Positions 44,284 through 52,758 of a DNA stretch of 64,000 nucleotides are shown here, piece after piece (the stretch's first letter is position 1; the number at the start of each line of letters is the position of its first letter). Both the position numbers and the translations under genes were made by a program. Source of the stretch: DYJE01 sp964637565 (GTDB lineage Bacteria; Desulfobacterota; Desulfobacteria; Desulfobacterales; Desulfolunaceae); the NCBI GenBank assembly GCA_964637565.1, contig CAZWTY010000005.1, forward strand, positions 17,834 through 81,833, written 5' to 3'. The notes beneath the pieces were generated by a model, which ran no database searches, was not told the DNA's origin, and saw only the letters and a list, made by a program, of their open reading frames with translations.

Positions 44284-44976
44284 ATGAACGGAAATGAGGC
44301 TGGAGTTTCCTCCCCATCGACGGTTCATTGGAAAAAAATGGCAGTTTTTTTAGTGTTGTTGTTCGCTTTCGGCATCCTCAAGACGAAGGTCGCCTATCTT
44401 GAGGAACGGAATGGTCCGGACAGAGTCGGAAGCGACCAGATACAGGCAGCGGGACCTGTGGCTGGTGAAGAACAGGAAGTGACCTCGCCCCGGGTTTCGG
44501 ATTTTATGATCGATTCAGGGGCCAAGGCGGTGATGGTCAACCTCACCTCCATGGAAAAATCCGCCAGACGTTACTATCCCATCATCCTCAAAGCATCGAA
44601 AAAGCACAAAGTCGATCCCCATCTCATCACAGCCATCATCGTCGCTGAATCGGGTTTCAATCCAAGAGCCGTTTCACGGGTCGGCGCCAAGGGTCTGATG
44701 CAGCTCATGCCCCGGACAGCCAGAGCCATGGGGCTGAAAGACGCTTTCAACCCTGAAAAGAACATCGACGCTGGCGTCAAGTATTTCAGAAAGCTTCTCG
44801 ACCGTTTTGGAGGGAATACGAAGCTGGCCCTTGCCGCGTATAACGCCGGAATCGCCCGTGTGGATGCCCATAACGGGATTCCTCCGTTCCGGCAGACGAC
44901 TCGTTTTGTGAAAAAAGTGTCAAGACTTCACAAGGCATTCAAACAGAGCGAGGAAGAACAGGTCAGCGAAAGCTGA
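44284..44976 (+). CDS. Membrane-anchored lytic transglycosylase (SLT domain)
   Basis: 230 residues from ATG 44284 (AGGAAGG upstream). Cytoplasmic stub, one signal-anchor helix (MAVFLVLLFAFGIL), then a goose-type lysozyme-like SLT domain (about 95-210). The catalytic Glu is E122 (VAESGFNPRAVS), followed by GLMQLMPRTA and LALAAYNAGIARVD. Cleaves peptidoglycan to 1,6-anhydromuropeptides in the periplasm. Upstream AT-rich DNA (44070-44283) may hold its promoter. Confidence 0.92.
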   Translation: MNGNEAGVSSPSTVHWKKMAVFLVLLFAFGILKTKVAYLEERNGPDRVGSDQIQAAGPVAGEEQEVTSPRVSDFMIDSGAKAVMVNLTSMEKSARRYYPIILKASKKHKVDPHLITAIIVAESGFNPRAVSRVGAKGLMQLMPRTARAMGLKDAFNPEKNIDAGVKYFRKLLDRFGGNTKLALAAYNAGIARVDAHNGIPPFRQTTRFVKKVSRLHKAFKQSEEEQVSES

Positions 44977-45007
44977 ATCTTTCGCGAATGCGAAGACTTT
45001 CGCGCAT

Positions 45008-45059
45008 CGTGAACCCGGCCAGGCCCCGTCATGTCCGGGTTCACGTAACCTGTTTTTTT
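45008..45059 (+). terminator. Terminator of the lytic transglycosylase gene
   Basis: CGTGAACCCGG (45008-45018) pairs with CCGGGTTCACG (45035-45045), followed after six bases by a run of seven Ts. The rest of the 44977-45367 gap holds nothing I can support as a gene. Confidence 0.75.
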
Positions 45060-45367
45060 AAATAGACATCTTTTTTCTTTTCTGGTAAATTCAAGACACT
45101 TAATTCCCATCTCACGATGTGGTTCTTCCTGACTCAGGGGGAACTGGCACGAGCTGTTCGCTGATGACATAAATCCGTGTGATTCGACTGTTTCTTCGAA
45201 ACGAGCCCAGCCTGATAACACTGACTTTTGCCCCGGTTACGGGTATTGTCTGTGCTTTTTAAGGGACGGCCAGCTGGCTGTTCGTGGAAACCAGGCCGGA
45301 ATTTTCTGGATATTAACGGCTTTGACCGTGTCATTAACAACCTTTGGAGACGAAAGGAACGAACCAG

Positions 45368-45670
45368 ATGGAACGCAGAAAACATTCTCGAAAAACCTGT
45401 TTTTTTGCCGAGGTGGATTACCGAACAAAAACCCAGGTCTACACCGATCCGATTCGCGACATCAGTACGGGCGGTGTATTTATCGAAACGGAAAACATGC
45501 TGGCTGTCGGCGAGGGGGTGTCCATGGTGTTCGAGGATTATACCCATATCGACCTGATCCATGTGGCCGGTGATGTTGTCCGTAAATCACCAAACGGAGT
45601 GGCTGTGAAGTTCGATATCCCCGATGGCGTGAAACTGAAAAACATGTCGAAATTCATTGACATGGTGTGA
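45368..45670 (+). CDS. PilZ domain protein
   Basis: 100 residues from ATG 45368 (AAGGAA upstream). PilZ domain with the cyclic-di-GMP signature RxxxR (R3 to R8 region, RRKHSR) and DxSxxG (DISTGG), beta-barrel strands ending VKFDIPDG. Single-domain receptor that presumably binds a partner in a c-di-GMP dependent way. A diguanylate cyclase (4615-5529) is in the window but far away. It is monocistronic with its own terminator. Confidence 0.88.
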   Translation: MERRKHSRKTCFFAEVDYRTKTQVYTDPIRDISTGGVFIETENMLAVGEGVSMVFEDYTHIDLIHVAGDVVRKSPNGVAVKFDIPDGVKLKNMSKFIDMV

Positions 45671-45819
45671 CCCGTGGTCTCCAAGACGTTGCCTGAAGCT
45701 TGTCATTGATGTCCGGTCCTGGTTCGAGATAACACCAATCACCTGTTTTCCTCGTGTCTTCAGTTTGTTTCGCGTTTGAACGTCTTTTCGTTTTTTCTTA
45801 ACAAAGTGCTGTTTTAGTC

Positions 45820-45854
45820 AAACGCATGGAGTCTTCGGATTCCATGCGTTTTTT
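45820..45854 (+). terminator. UUCG-tetraloop terminator after the PilZ gene
   Basis: AACGCATGGAGTC, loop TTCG, GATTCCATGCGTT, then further Ts: a 13-bp stem with one G-U pair and a very stable UUCG loop. It lies about 150 bases after the stop; the stretch between shows no gene. Confidence 0.88.
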
Positions 45855-46033
45855 CATGCTTCAGGAAGGTCGGCCTCCCTGAAGAAATGAGAGGACATCC
45901 GAATCGATTCCTGATAAAGAGAACTTACGTTATTCGCAAATACTTGGAAGAGACGGCTTTGGTTTGTAAAAACCTGTCTATGGTGCGGACGATGGTTTGC
46001 CTTCAGGGGTTAACCTTTGGGAAAGAGGGTGTT

Positions 46034-46609
46034 TTGCAGAAGAAACAAGTGAAGAAATCCAGGATCAATAACAGGGAAAACATCATAGACGCGGCGATCA
46101 AGCTGATCGGTGAAAAGGGTGTGGAGGGCACAAGTCTGGCCGACATCGCCAAAGAGGTCGGGATAAGCAAGGGAACCCTTTACTATTACTATTCGTCAAA
46201 AAACGACCTGATATTCGATATCACGAAAGAACATGTGGACAAGGTCACGGCCAATATTTTTTCCATGATCGAGAAGAACAGGGAAGAAGCGTCTCTCGAA
46301 GAAACGCTGAAACTTCTGGTCGGGACTCTGCTCAAATCAGAAACAAGGACGCGGCTCCATTTGTATCTGGTTCAGGAAATCATGTCGGGTAACGAGGATC
46401 TGAAACACCGTTTTATCGAAACATACCAGCGCTGGTTCAACATGATCCAGGATGGTCACCTTCTCCTTACGTCCAACCCCAAGGAACTTTCGGTCCAGGC
46501 CAGAATCCTTGTGGCGATTATTGACGGGCTGATTATCCAGGGCAGCATCGGCACCGGTGACATTCCCCTTGACGAAATCGTCAGGTCTATCACACGGATG
46601 CTGGAATAA
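46034..46609 (+). CDS. TetR/AcrR family transcriptional regulator
   Basis: An N-terminal TetR HTH (NIIDAAIKLIGEKG, TSLADIAKEVGISKGTLYYYYSSKNDL), followed by an all-helical ligand domain of the size typical for the family. The frame is open back to 45887; TTG 46034, preceded by AAGAGGG, gives a 191-residue protein with an ordinary basic N-terminus, while ATG 45992 is an alternative. The ligand and targets are unknown; no gene is closely linked downstream, as the next gene converges. Confidence 0.88.
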   Translation: MQKKQVKKSRINNRENIIDAAIKLIGEKGVEGTSLADIAKEVGISKGTLYYYYSSKNDLIFDITKEHVDKVTANIFSMIEKNREEASLEETLKLLVGTLLKSETRTRLHLYLVQEIMSGNEDLKHRFIETYQRWFNMIQDGHLLLTSNPKELSVQARILVAIIDGLIIQGSIGTGDIPLDEIVRSITRMLE

Positions 46610-46621
46610 GTTTAAAATCCG

Positions 46622-47218
46622 TCACCGGCTGCACAGACGGTGAATGGTCTGAGCGTGCCAGTGCCCTTTGTTCGAAAACGTCGGGACGTTGTTTTCATTG
46701 AGGAACTGGGCGATTTCTTTGTAGGTTCCCCCTTTTTTTCTCAGTTTTTTCATGATCCGGATGATGTCCCGCTTTTCATCGGCCGATGATTTCATTTCCG
46801 TTTTTTCAAGCTCTTCCACCGTGATGGGGGGAGTTTCCACCCCTGGTCCACGGTTTTCAGCTGCTGCAACACGGGTGGCTTGTGCGGGCCTGACCTGTAT
46901 ATTCTGAAGGGATGTGGCGATATCCCGGAAAACGGATAGCAGGGAGTCTTCTTCCTCAGCCCGGGTCTTTTTCATATCGATGAGTGTCTGCTGGTTTTCC
47001 ACGATGTTTTCGAGAAGTGCCTGAAGAGCCGGCAGGAGCTCCTCTATCCGGGCGTAAAAGGAACCTGGGGGTTTGCCCTGGGGCTGACCTTGCTCATTGC
47101 GCCTGTCACTCCCGTTTCTTCTTTCCTGTGCCGGGTAGTAATGCCCGTCGTAAGGATTACGTTTGTTTCCGGAAAACCTGCTGTGGGTTGTACGGAAATT
47201 TTTCAGAAATTCACTCAT
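46622..47218 (-). CDS. Uncharacterised protein with recombinase-type C-terminal HTH
   Basis: 198 residues from ATG 47218 (GGAGGAG upstream). Region about 1-60 is basic and low in complexity (SRFSGNKRNPYDG, NGSDRRNEQGQPQG). A helical segment follows (about 55-100), then a variable linker. The C-terminus (about 160-198) reads KKGGTYKEIAQFLNENNVPT followed by a W-H-A-Q-T-I-H-R-L block, like the last helix-turn-helix of large serine recombinases, but no catalytic domain exists. DNA binding is plausible. It converges tail to tail on the TetR gene. Confidence 0.6.
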   Translation of the reverse strand: MSEFLKNFRTTHSRFSGNKRNPYDGHYYPAQERRNGSDRRNEQGQPQGKPPGSFYARIEELLPALQALLENIVENQQTLIDMKKTRAEEEDSLLSVFRDIATSLQNIQVRPAQATRVAAAENRGPGVETPPITVEELEKTEMKSSADEKRDIIRIMKKLRKKGGTYKEIAQFLNENNVPTFSNKGHWHAQTIHRLCSR

Positions 47219-47372
47219 CGTATTCTCCTCCACAAGGAATGCCTGTCTTTCAATTTTTAAAAGAGGTGGAATGACTTATTCCCGAAATGGGTGAAGCATC
47301 TCAATAAAACTCAACAGTTCGTTAAAATAAGCGAGGCGGTTGCCAGATTTCGAAATAAATTTTAATTTTGGA

Positions 47373-47393
47373 AGCTTCCATATCAAGGAAGCT
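47373..47393. other. Short hairpin in the 0.5 kb gap 47219-47707
   Basis: AGCTTCC, 7-base loop, GGAAGCT. The gap is AT-rich with long A/T runs between two divergent genes. I see no gene, no known riboswitch and no clear -35/-10 pair. Confidence 0.3.
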
Positions 47394-47707
47394 GCGTGTC
47401 ACATTTTTTTTATCGGAAAACCAAACGTTTTCTTTAGAAAAATATCAATCCTGGGACATGAGCCGGAGAGATGGAATATTTTTGGGAAAAAATCCCGGGA
47501 ATAAGTTTTATTGCCCATATAAATGAAGCTTTCGACCCATGGACAAAAAAAAACAAATTTTGATACGGTACCAATCAAGCGGGGGATTCATGGGAAAGCA
47601 CGACCCATGATTCATGAAAGTTAAATCCATTTTTTCTATTTATACCTGTGATTTTTTCATCCGTCAATCCGGCTTTTTTTGACCAACGACCATCAGGGGG
47701 TGACTCT

Positions 47708-48007
47708 ATGAGCCATGTGAATGATCTTGTCCCGGGGTCCATTCGGGAAAACACGCTGAACATCTGCACCACACTTTTCTGGAGGCTTGCCAGTTTTGGG
47801 CTTCTTCCCGATGAAATCAACAGACTGGTCAAGGATGTTTTCAACCTGTTGAGAGACGGGGGGAGTTTTACCGTCTCCTTTGTGAATTACGAACTCCAGC
47901 GCATGGGCTGGAAAAAAGACGTCATGGACGAGTGCAGTTTCGAGTTGATCATTTTTCTTCTTGAAAACGAGTTCGACTACACCGTGCATACCCATGTTCT
48001 TCACTGA
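47708..48007 (+). CDS. Uncharacterised 99-residue protein
   Basis: ATG 47708 follows a strong GGGGGTGA site. Acidic, mostly helical small protein (NTLNICTTLFWRLASFGLLP, EINRLVKDVFNLL) ending in FELIIFLLENEFDYTVHTHVLH (quoted in part). No family recognised. Monocistronic, with a long AT-rich gap upstream. Confidence 0.55.
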   Translation: MSHVNDLVPGSIRENTLNICTTLFWRLASFGLLPDEINRLVKDVFNLLRDGGSFTVSFVNYELQRMGWKKDVMDECSFELIIFLLENEFDYTVHTHVLH

Positions 48008-48201
48008 AACGCTGCTCGCACAGGCCGCCGATTCATGACGTGTCAACGGGCCGATAGAGACGCTTATCCAAACGTTATCGAGAGTGTCCAACCTGATTTA
48101 GACTTCCAAGGGGGTCATGAAACTCCTTGATGTGTTCCTGCGCATCCTCTCATCCCACCCATTCCTCATGAGAGAAACCCCAGATAAATCAATAAATACC
48201 A

Positions 48202-48230
48202 TTGACATCCTTCAAGGGAATATTTATTAA
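48202..48230 (+). promoter_or_regulatory. Candidate promoter for the NarL-type regulator
   Basis: Perfect TTGACA at 48202-48207, 17-base spacer, then TATTAA at 48225-48230 (4 of 6), in an AT-rich stretch. The start site would be near 48237, about 137 bases before the coding start. Confidence 0.45.
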
Positions 48231-48254
48231 TAACTGACTTTTGTTCCCCGGGGG

Positions 48255-48270
48255 ATACAGGTTCCTGTAT
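48255..48270. promoter_or_regulatory. 16-bp palindrome upstream of the NarL-type regulator
   Basis: ATACAGG-TT-CCTGTAT, perfect 7-base arms, just downstream of the candidate promoter start site. It has the size of an operator for a dimeric regulator, perhaps the LuxR-type protein itself. Confidence 0.4.
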
Positions 48271-48373
48271 TCAATCGAAATTATCCTTCAACCCATCGAG
48301 CCTGAAATGATCGCCCATTGAGGAGGGTTATACCCCAGGGCTGCCAGGACATTGAACCATAAGGAGAATCCGC

Positions 48374-49051
48374 GTGTCCCAGTGCAAGAATATACTGATC
48401 ATCGACGATCACCCCTTGTTTCGTGAAGGACTTAAAACCATTGTCGAAAGAGACAAGAGGTACAAGGTTGTGGGTGAGGCGGGAACGGGCAGGCAGGGCC
48501 TCAAAATGGCCAAACAGCTGAAGCCGGATCTGGCTGTTGTGGATATCTCCCTGCCGGACATCAACGGGGTGCAGATCACCAACGAAATGCGTGAATCTCT
48601 TCCGGATACCAAAATCATGATCGTCAGCATGCATTCGAAGATCGATTATATCGCCGAAGCCTTTCAGGCCGGGGCCACTGGCTACGTGGCCAAGGATTCT
48701 GCCTCTGACCGGCTGGTTCAGGGGATCGAGATCGTTCTGAGAGGAGAGTACTACCTGGACAGCTCCGTCTCCCACCAGGTCGTGGAAAAGCTGATGAAAT
48801 TTCCCGTGAAAGACGCGAAAATCACCGACGCCGATTACGGTTCCCTGACTCCAAGGGAACAGGAAGTCATGCGTCTTCTCGCGGAAGGCTCACCTCCCAA
48901 GGAAATCGCAGACAAACTCTGCATAAGCCCCAAGACCGTTGAAAATCACCGGGCCAACATCATGAAAAAGCTTGATATCCACAGCACCATGGAACTGGTG
49001 CGCTACGCAGCCAGACTGGGTCTTATCGACGTGGACCTCTGGAAAGAGTAA
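48374..49051 (+). CDS. NarL/FixJ-family response regulator
   Basis: 225 residues from GTG 48374 (AAGGAG upstream). Receiver domain with D11/D12, phosphoacceptor D57 (VVDISLPD) and the conserved K (VAKDSA), then a LuxR HTH (about 155-215; LTPREQEVMRLLAEG, KEIADKLCISPKTVENHRAN). No kinase is adjacent, so it is an orphan locally. It ends at a terminator shared with convergent queC. Confidence 0.93.
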   Translation: MSQCKNILIIDDHPLFREGLKTIVERDKRYKVVGEAGTGRQGLKMAKQLKPDLAVVDISLPDINGVQITNEMRESLPDTKIMIVSMHSKIDYIAEAFQAGATGYVAKDSASDRLVQGIEIVLRGEYYLDSSVSHQVVEKLMKFPVKDAKITDADYGSLTPREQEVMRLLAEGSPPKEIADKLCISPKTVENHRANIMKKLDIHSTMELVRYAARLGLIDVDLWKE

Positions 49052-49069
49052 GATTTCATTTGAAAATCA

Positions 49070-49101
49070 AAAGGCCCGCGGTTTACCGAGGGCTTTTTTT
49101 T
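49070..49101 (+). terminator. Terminator of the NarL-type regulator
   Basis: GCCC-G-CGGT, TT loop, ACCG-A-GGGC with one G-A mismatch, then eight Ts. The T-run overlaps the last codon of convergent queC. Confidence 0.82.
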
Positions 49102-49792
49102 ATGCGTATACGGTGGGATCGGGAACCCCGGCTGTTTCAAAACCTTTTTTTCGAAGATAACAGCTGTCACACTGGCCGCAGGCCCTGCCCAGTTCATCGG
49201 GGTCGTAGCAACTGTGGGTCAGGCCGTAATCCACGCCCAGGGAAATCCCTTTTTCGATGATGCCCGCTTTGGTCAGGTTGATCAGGGGGGTATGGATCCT
49301 GACGTGAATCTCATTTTCAACGGCAGCTTTAGTCGCCAGGTTGGCCATGGTTTCAAAGGCGCTGATGTACTCCGGCCGGCAGTCGGGGTATCCACTGTAA
49401 TCCACGGCGTTAACCCCGATGAAAATGTCTGAGGCTCCCAAGACTTCGGCCCAGCCCAGGGCGAGGGACAGAAAGATGGTGTTTCGGGCCGGGACATAGG
49501 TCACGGGAATATCCCCTTCCATATCTGCGGCCGTCCGTCCTTTCGGCACATCAATGTTGTCTGTCAGGGCCGAACCGCCGATATCGTTCAGGTTCATGTT
49601 GATCACCAGATGTTTTTCCGCTCCCATGATCCGGGAGATGTTTTGGGCCGCTTCCAGTTCGAATTGATGCCGCTGGCCGTAAGAAAAACTCAAGGTGTGG
49701 GTGAGGTAGCCCTGGTCCCGGGCGATGGCGAGGGTGGTGGCCGAGTCGAGTCCGCCGCTCAAAAGGACGATGGCTTTGGCTTTTTCTTTCAT
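49100..49792 (-). CDS. queC: 7-cyano-7-deazaguanine synthase
   Basis: Converts 7-carboxy-7-deazaguanine to preQ0 with ATP and ammonia in queuosine synthesis. 230 residues from ATG 49792 (AGGGAGG upstream); the long open frame back to 50014 is spurious. PP-loop SGGLDSAT near the N-terminus, FSYGQRHQFE, and a C-terminal zinc site with Cys in HSCYDPD and ACGQCDSC. It sits 73 bases after queE on the same strand. Confidence 0.95.
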   Translation of the reverse strand: MKEKAKAIVLLSGGLDSATTLAIARDQGYLTHTLSFSYGQRHQFELEAAQNISRIMGAEKHLVINMNLNDIGGSALTDNIDVPKGRTAADMEGDIPVTYVPARNTIFLSLALGWAEVLGASDIFIGVNAVDYSGYPDCRPEYISAFETMANLATKAAVENEIHVRIHTPLINLTKAGIIEKGISLGVDYGLTHSCYDPDELGRACGQCDSCYLRKKGFETAGVPDPTVYA

Positions 49793-49865
49793 GGGAGGCC
49801 TCCCTGATATCCATGGTGTCGGTGATATGTGATGCTGTTTTCTTCGTCCGGACCTTCTCCTGTTT

Positions 49866-50519
49866 TCACACGCCCCGTTCCACATCCGGCCATATGGTTT
49901 TGTGGAGCTGAAGCTGAAGACGGACGGAAAGGCCATCTTCCAGCATCCAGCCCGCCAGTGTGGCCGGCTGGAGGGAGCCTGGCACGGGAGAAAAAAGGAT
50001 GTTGCCCTGATCAAAGGGGAAACGGCGGTCTTTGATGAAATCCAGGGCGAAAAGGTAGTCTTCGCGGTTCATCATGACGAATTTGAGCTGGTCCTTTGAA
50101 TCGAGCCGTGTGACGTTATCCTCAAGATTCCGGCGACTTTCTCCGCTGGACGGGCATTTCACGTCCACGATTTTGACGCATCGGCGGTCAAGCGCATCGA
50201 CTGGGTACGACCCGTTGGTTTCTACGAGAACGGTCAGATCCAGATCAAGGAGCCCTCGCACCAGCTCCGGCGTGTTTTTTTGAAACAGGGGTTCTCCCCC
50301 GGTAATTTCAACCAGCCTGCACGGCCAGGACAGAACCCTTTCTGTGATGGCCTCGATGGTCATTTCCGTTCCTTCCTGAAAAGCGTAGGTTGTGTCGCAA
50401 TAAGCGCATCGGAGGTTGCATCCCGCAAGGCGGATGAACACGCAGGGGCGACCGGCAAACAGGGATTCTCCCTGTATGCTGTAAAACATCTCGGTGACGA
50501 TGAGGGTCTGTTTGGTCAT
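49866..50519 (-). CDS. queE: 7-carboxy-7-deazaguanine synthase (radical SAM)
   Basis: 217 residues. Contracts 6-carboxytetrahydropterin to 7-carboxy-7-deazaguanine using SAM and a [4Fe-4S] cluster. The N-terminal YSIQGES is the QueE substrate motif and CNLRCAYC (with an upstream G) the cluster-binding CxxxCxxC. GGEPLFQ and the C-terminal QLHKTIW are also typical. It precedes queC, and queH lies at 60.1 kb. Confidence 0.94.
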   Translation of the reverse strand: MTKQTLIVTEMFYSIQGESLFAGRPCVFIRLAGCNLRCAYCDTTYAFQEGTEMTIEAITERVLSWPCRLVEITGGEPLFQKNTPELVRGLLDLDLTVLVETNGSYPVDALDRRCVKIVDVKCPSSGESRRNLEDNVTRLDSKDQLKFVMMNREDYLFALDFIKDRRFPFDQGNILFSPVPGSLQPATLAGWMLEDGLSVRLQLQLHKTIWPDVERGV

Positions 50520-50528
50520 GGAGAGGCG

Positions 50529-50816
50529 TTATTCCCGAATACCCGGTTCGTCGTGGTCATGGCCGTGGGTTCCGTCTTTCAGGAAATGACGGTGGTATTC
50601 CGTTTCCGTCAGGTGGTTCTTGAGAAGCCGGACCATCATGTCGTAGAGGGTTTCCATTTCAATGTCTTTAAGCCGCGGAAGCAGGATGTCCAGAAAACGG
50701 TCATCGGAAAATTTCTGAAGATAGTATTTCAGTGTCTCTTCGTCTGTTTCCCTGGACCAGCCGAAGGCCCCGGCCCCCTGGTATCGTTCAACGAATGTAT
50801 GACTGTGTTTTGACAT
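50529..50816 (-). CDS. Small uncharacterised cytoplasmic protein
   Basis: 95 residues from ATG 50816, giving MSKHSHTFVERYQGAGAFGW, then DEETLKYYLQKFSDDRFLDIL and LTETEYHRHFLKDG. I have the impression of a small conserved Desulfobacterota family usually annotated only as cytoplasmic protein; no function is known. The His-rich tail (GHDHDE) could bind a metal. It ends 9 bases before queE, so probably in the same transcript. Confidence 0.6.
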   Translation of the reverse strand: MSKHSHTFVERYQGAGAFGWSRETDEETLKYYLQKFSDDRFLDILLPRLKDIEMETLYDMMVRLLKNHLTETEYHRHFLKDGTHGHDHDEPGIRE

Positions 50817-51044
50817 TTGCGATCCCGCCTTTTGATGTTCTTGTCCTGTAAAATTTACCACAGGGCACACCTACCACAGGAGTGGGGAAATAAAAACTTA
50901 AAAAAAAGGTTTTGCGTTCTGGTCCTTATACAGGGTCATTCTTCGGGGAGAGTGTCGGTTTCCCGCACGCTAAAATCCTTGAAATTTCGTGAACTTTGGG
51001 ATTAAGTATGGCCCATGTATCCAACCGATGAAAAGGAATCTGCC

Positions 51045-51722
51045 ATGAAAAACCAAAAGAGCCCTCCCGAGGGCAAGCGGACTCTGGAACGACTGCTTTT
51101 TTTTGTGGGTGCTGGGCTTGTGGTGGCCATTGTTGTTCTTCTGGTTTATTACCCCATGATGCAGCGCAGCCTCGCTGAAGATCGCCGTTTCAGCACCCTT
51201 GAAAAAAGAGTTGCTGGAATCGAAGAAAAAATTGGGGGGGGTGGGGCTGAATCCCATGCTTCCGGTTCGGACGAAATGGCCAGGCGACTGGAGCAGATGG
51301 CCTCAGACATGGAAAATCTCAAAACGGCCCGGGAGGATGACAGGAGACGACTGGATGAGCGAACAACAGGTATCGTCAGCAGACTGGACATGCTTTCAAC
51401 GGAACTGTCCCGAAAGAAAAAAGAAAACGCCGGGTTATCTCCGGCTTCCACCCAAGCATTGAAACCATTGAAAACAAAGGTGAAAACGGGGGGAGTGAAA
51501 AATGCCGGAAAGGCCCCGGCCCCCCCTAAAAACACTGATGGAAAAGGGAAACACGGCGTCGAGAAAACTGGAAAGCCCATCTATCATCAGGTCAAGCCAG
51601 GAGACACGTTTTACAGCATCTGCCGCACTTACGGTATTTCACTTCAGAAATTGAAGGATATGAACCATCTTGACGAAAAATCCAGGCTCCATCCCGGGCA
51701 GAAAATTGTCGTCGGACCTTGA
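51045..51722 (+). CDS. Membrane-anchored coiled-coil LysM protein
   Basis: 225 residues from ATG 51045 (AAAGGA upstream; ATG 51015 is less likely). Cytoplasmic stub, membrane helix (about 16-40, LFFVGAGLVVAIVVLLVYY), a periplasmic charged coiled coil (about 45-125), a Lys/Pro-rich linker, and a C-terminal LysM (about 178-223, YHQVKPGDTFYSICRTYGIS, LKDMNHLDE, LHPGQKIVV). Anchored to the inner membrane and binding peptidoglycan; likely a cell-envelope spacer. It is alone in its transcript. Confidence 0.82.
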   Translation: MKNQKSPPEGKRTLERLLFFVGAGLVVAIVVLLVYYPMMQRSLAEDRRFSTLEKRVAGIEEKIGGGGAESHASGSDEMARRLEQMASDMENLKTAREDDRRRLDERTTGIVSRLDMLSTELSRKKKENAGLSPASTQALKPLKTKVKTGGVKNAGKAPAPPKNTDGKGKHGVEKTGKPIYHQVKPGDTFYSICRTYGISLQKLKDMNHLDEKSRLHPGQKIVVGP

Positions 51723-51890
51723 TTCATGAAGAACAAAGGGTTTGACAGGAATCCTTGTCGGCTGGTAAAGTCTGGCCGTTGTTTTTTGTTCGCATCGCCA
51801 CGGGGTGAAAATGGAAGTTTTGCATGACATGTTTTACGGATGGAGCAAGACCGTTCAACCTGGGGCTTGACTGACATATAATAAGGTGCA

Positions 51891-52340
51891 ATGGCCTTGA
51901 AAAAAGAAGAGCTGACAATGGATGAGATTGAGGCGCTGACAAAGCGGTTCAAGGATTACATCGACAAGGTCCAGGAAACCTTCGAAAAATCGGTTCCAAA
52001 ACCGGATGTGGTTGTGGCGTCTCCCCCGGAGCCGGGAAAAGGGAAAAAACTCTACACGATTGTTTCTCCTGTTGACGCTGTGGCGAGGAACCTGAAGTCT
52101 GTCCTGACCGCCATTGATGAGGCTATCCGTGACATGGAAGACTTGGCGGAGAGCCGCGGGGACATGGCTGCTTCCGGCGAGGTGAGGGCGGTTTCACCCG
52201 GCCAGTTCCGGGAAAAATTCTCGGAAGAAGAACTGGATTACCTGGGACGAACGTTTGAGACTGTTCTGACGAAATCAAAGGAACGGCGGGAAAAGATGCT
52301 TAAGAATATTGATAAAAAATCCCCCGACGACCCGGTGTGA
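51891..52340 (+). CDS. Uncharacterised acidic helical protein
   Basis: 149 residues with AAGGTG before ATG 51891; ATG 51918 (MDEIEALTKRFKDYID) is a second option. Helical, charged, with a flexible PKPDVVVASPPEPGKGKK linker and a C-terminal helix rich in K/E. No family recognised. About 420 bases upstream of phaE but not clearly in the same operon, because a promoter candidate lies between. Confidence 0.55.
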   Translation: MALKKEELTMDEIEALTKRFKDYIDKVQETFEKSVPKPDVVVASPPEPGKGKKLYTIVSPVDAVARNLKSVLTAIDEAIRDMEDLAESRGDMAASGEVRAVSPGQFREKFSEEELDYLGRTFETVLTKSKERREKMLKNIDKKSPDDPV

Positions 52341-52497
52341 ATTCTGGAAAAGAGCGCGCCTTTTGTTCTCCGGTCTGTGTTTGAGATCCGGATTGGATGG
52401 CGGGACTTCCAAAAAATGATTTTGAAACTTTCTGCAATCCATACTGAACACCTCGGGAATTTCCCCTGCTAAAATGGGTTTTTTGCCCATGGACCGA

Positions 52498-52525
52498 TTG
52501 ACTTTTATCATATAAGAGTTACATT
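52498..52525 (+). promoter_or_regulatory. Candidate promoter for the phaE-phaC-phaJ operon
   Basis: TTGACT at 52498-52503, 16-base spacer, TACATT at 52520-52525. It would leave a leader of about 230 bases before phaE. In the rest of the 52341-52758 gap I see only a short ATGGG/CCCAT hairpin (about 52474-52490). Confidence 0.35.
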
Positions 52526-52758
52526 GTTTTGAGTCTGCCAAACATAAAAACCGCAAGATTCTAAAAACATTTTAACAATACGCGCATACACTAATTACTG
52601 CTGGCATCATGGGTTTGAGCATGAACATGAGGGCCAGGCTTTTTTGTATTTCATGAACGGCTACAGACGGGGGGCCGGCATGGAGCCGTATCAGAGCAGG
52701 GGGGGCTTTTGGTGTAAGTGACTGATTATTTTATTGACTCACCTTGCAGGAGAAAAAC

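Noticed and set aside
49793..50014. 74-residue N-terminal extension of QueC
   Set aside because: It overlaps queE antisense-frame codons on the same strand, lacks homology, and AGGGAGG directs ATG 49792.
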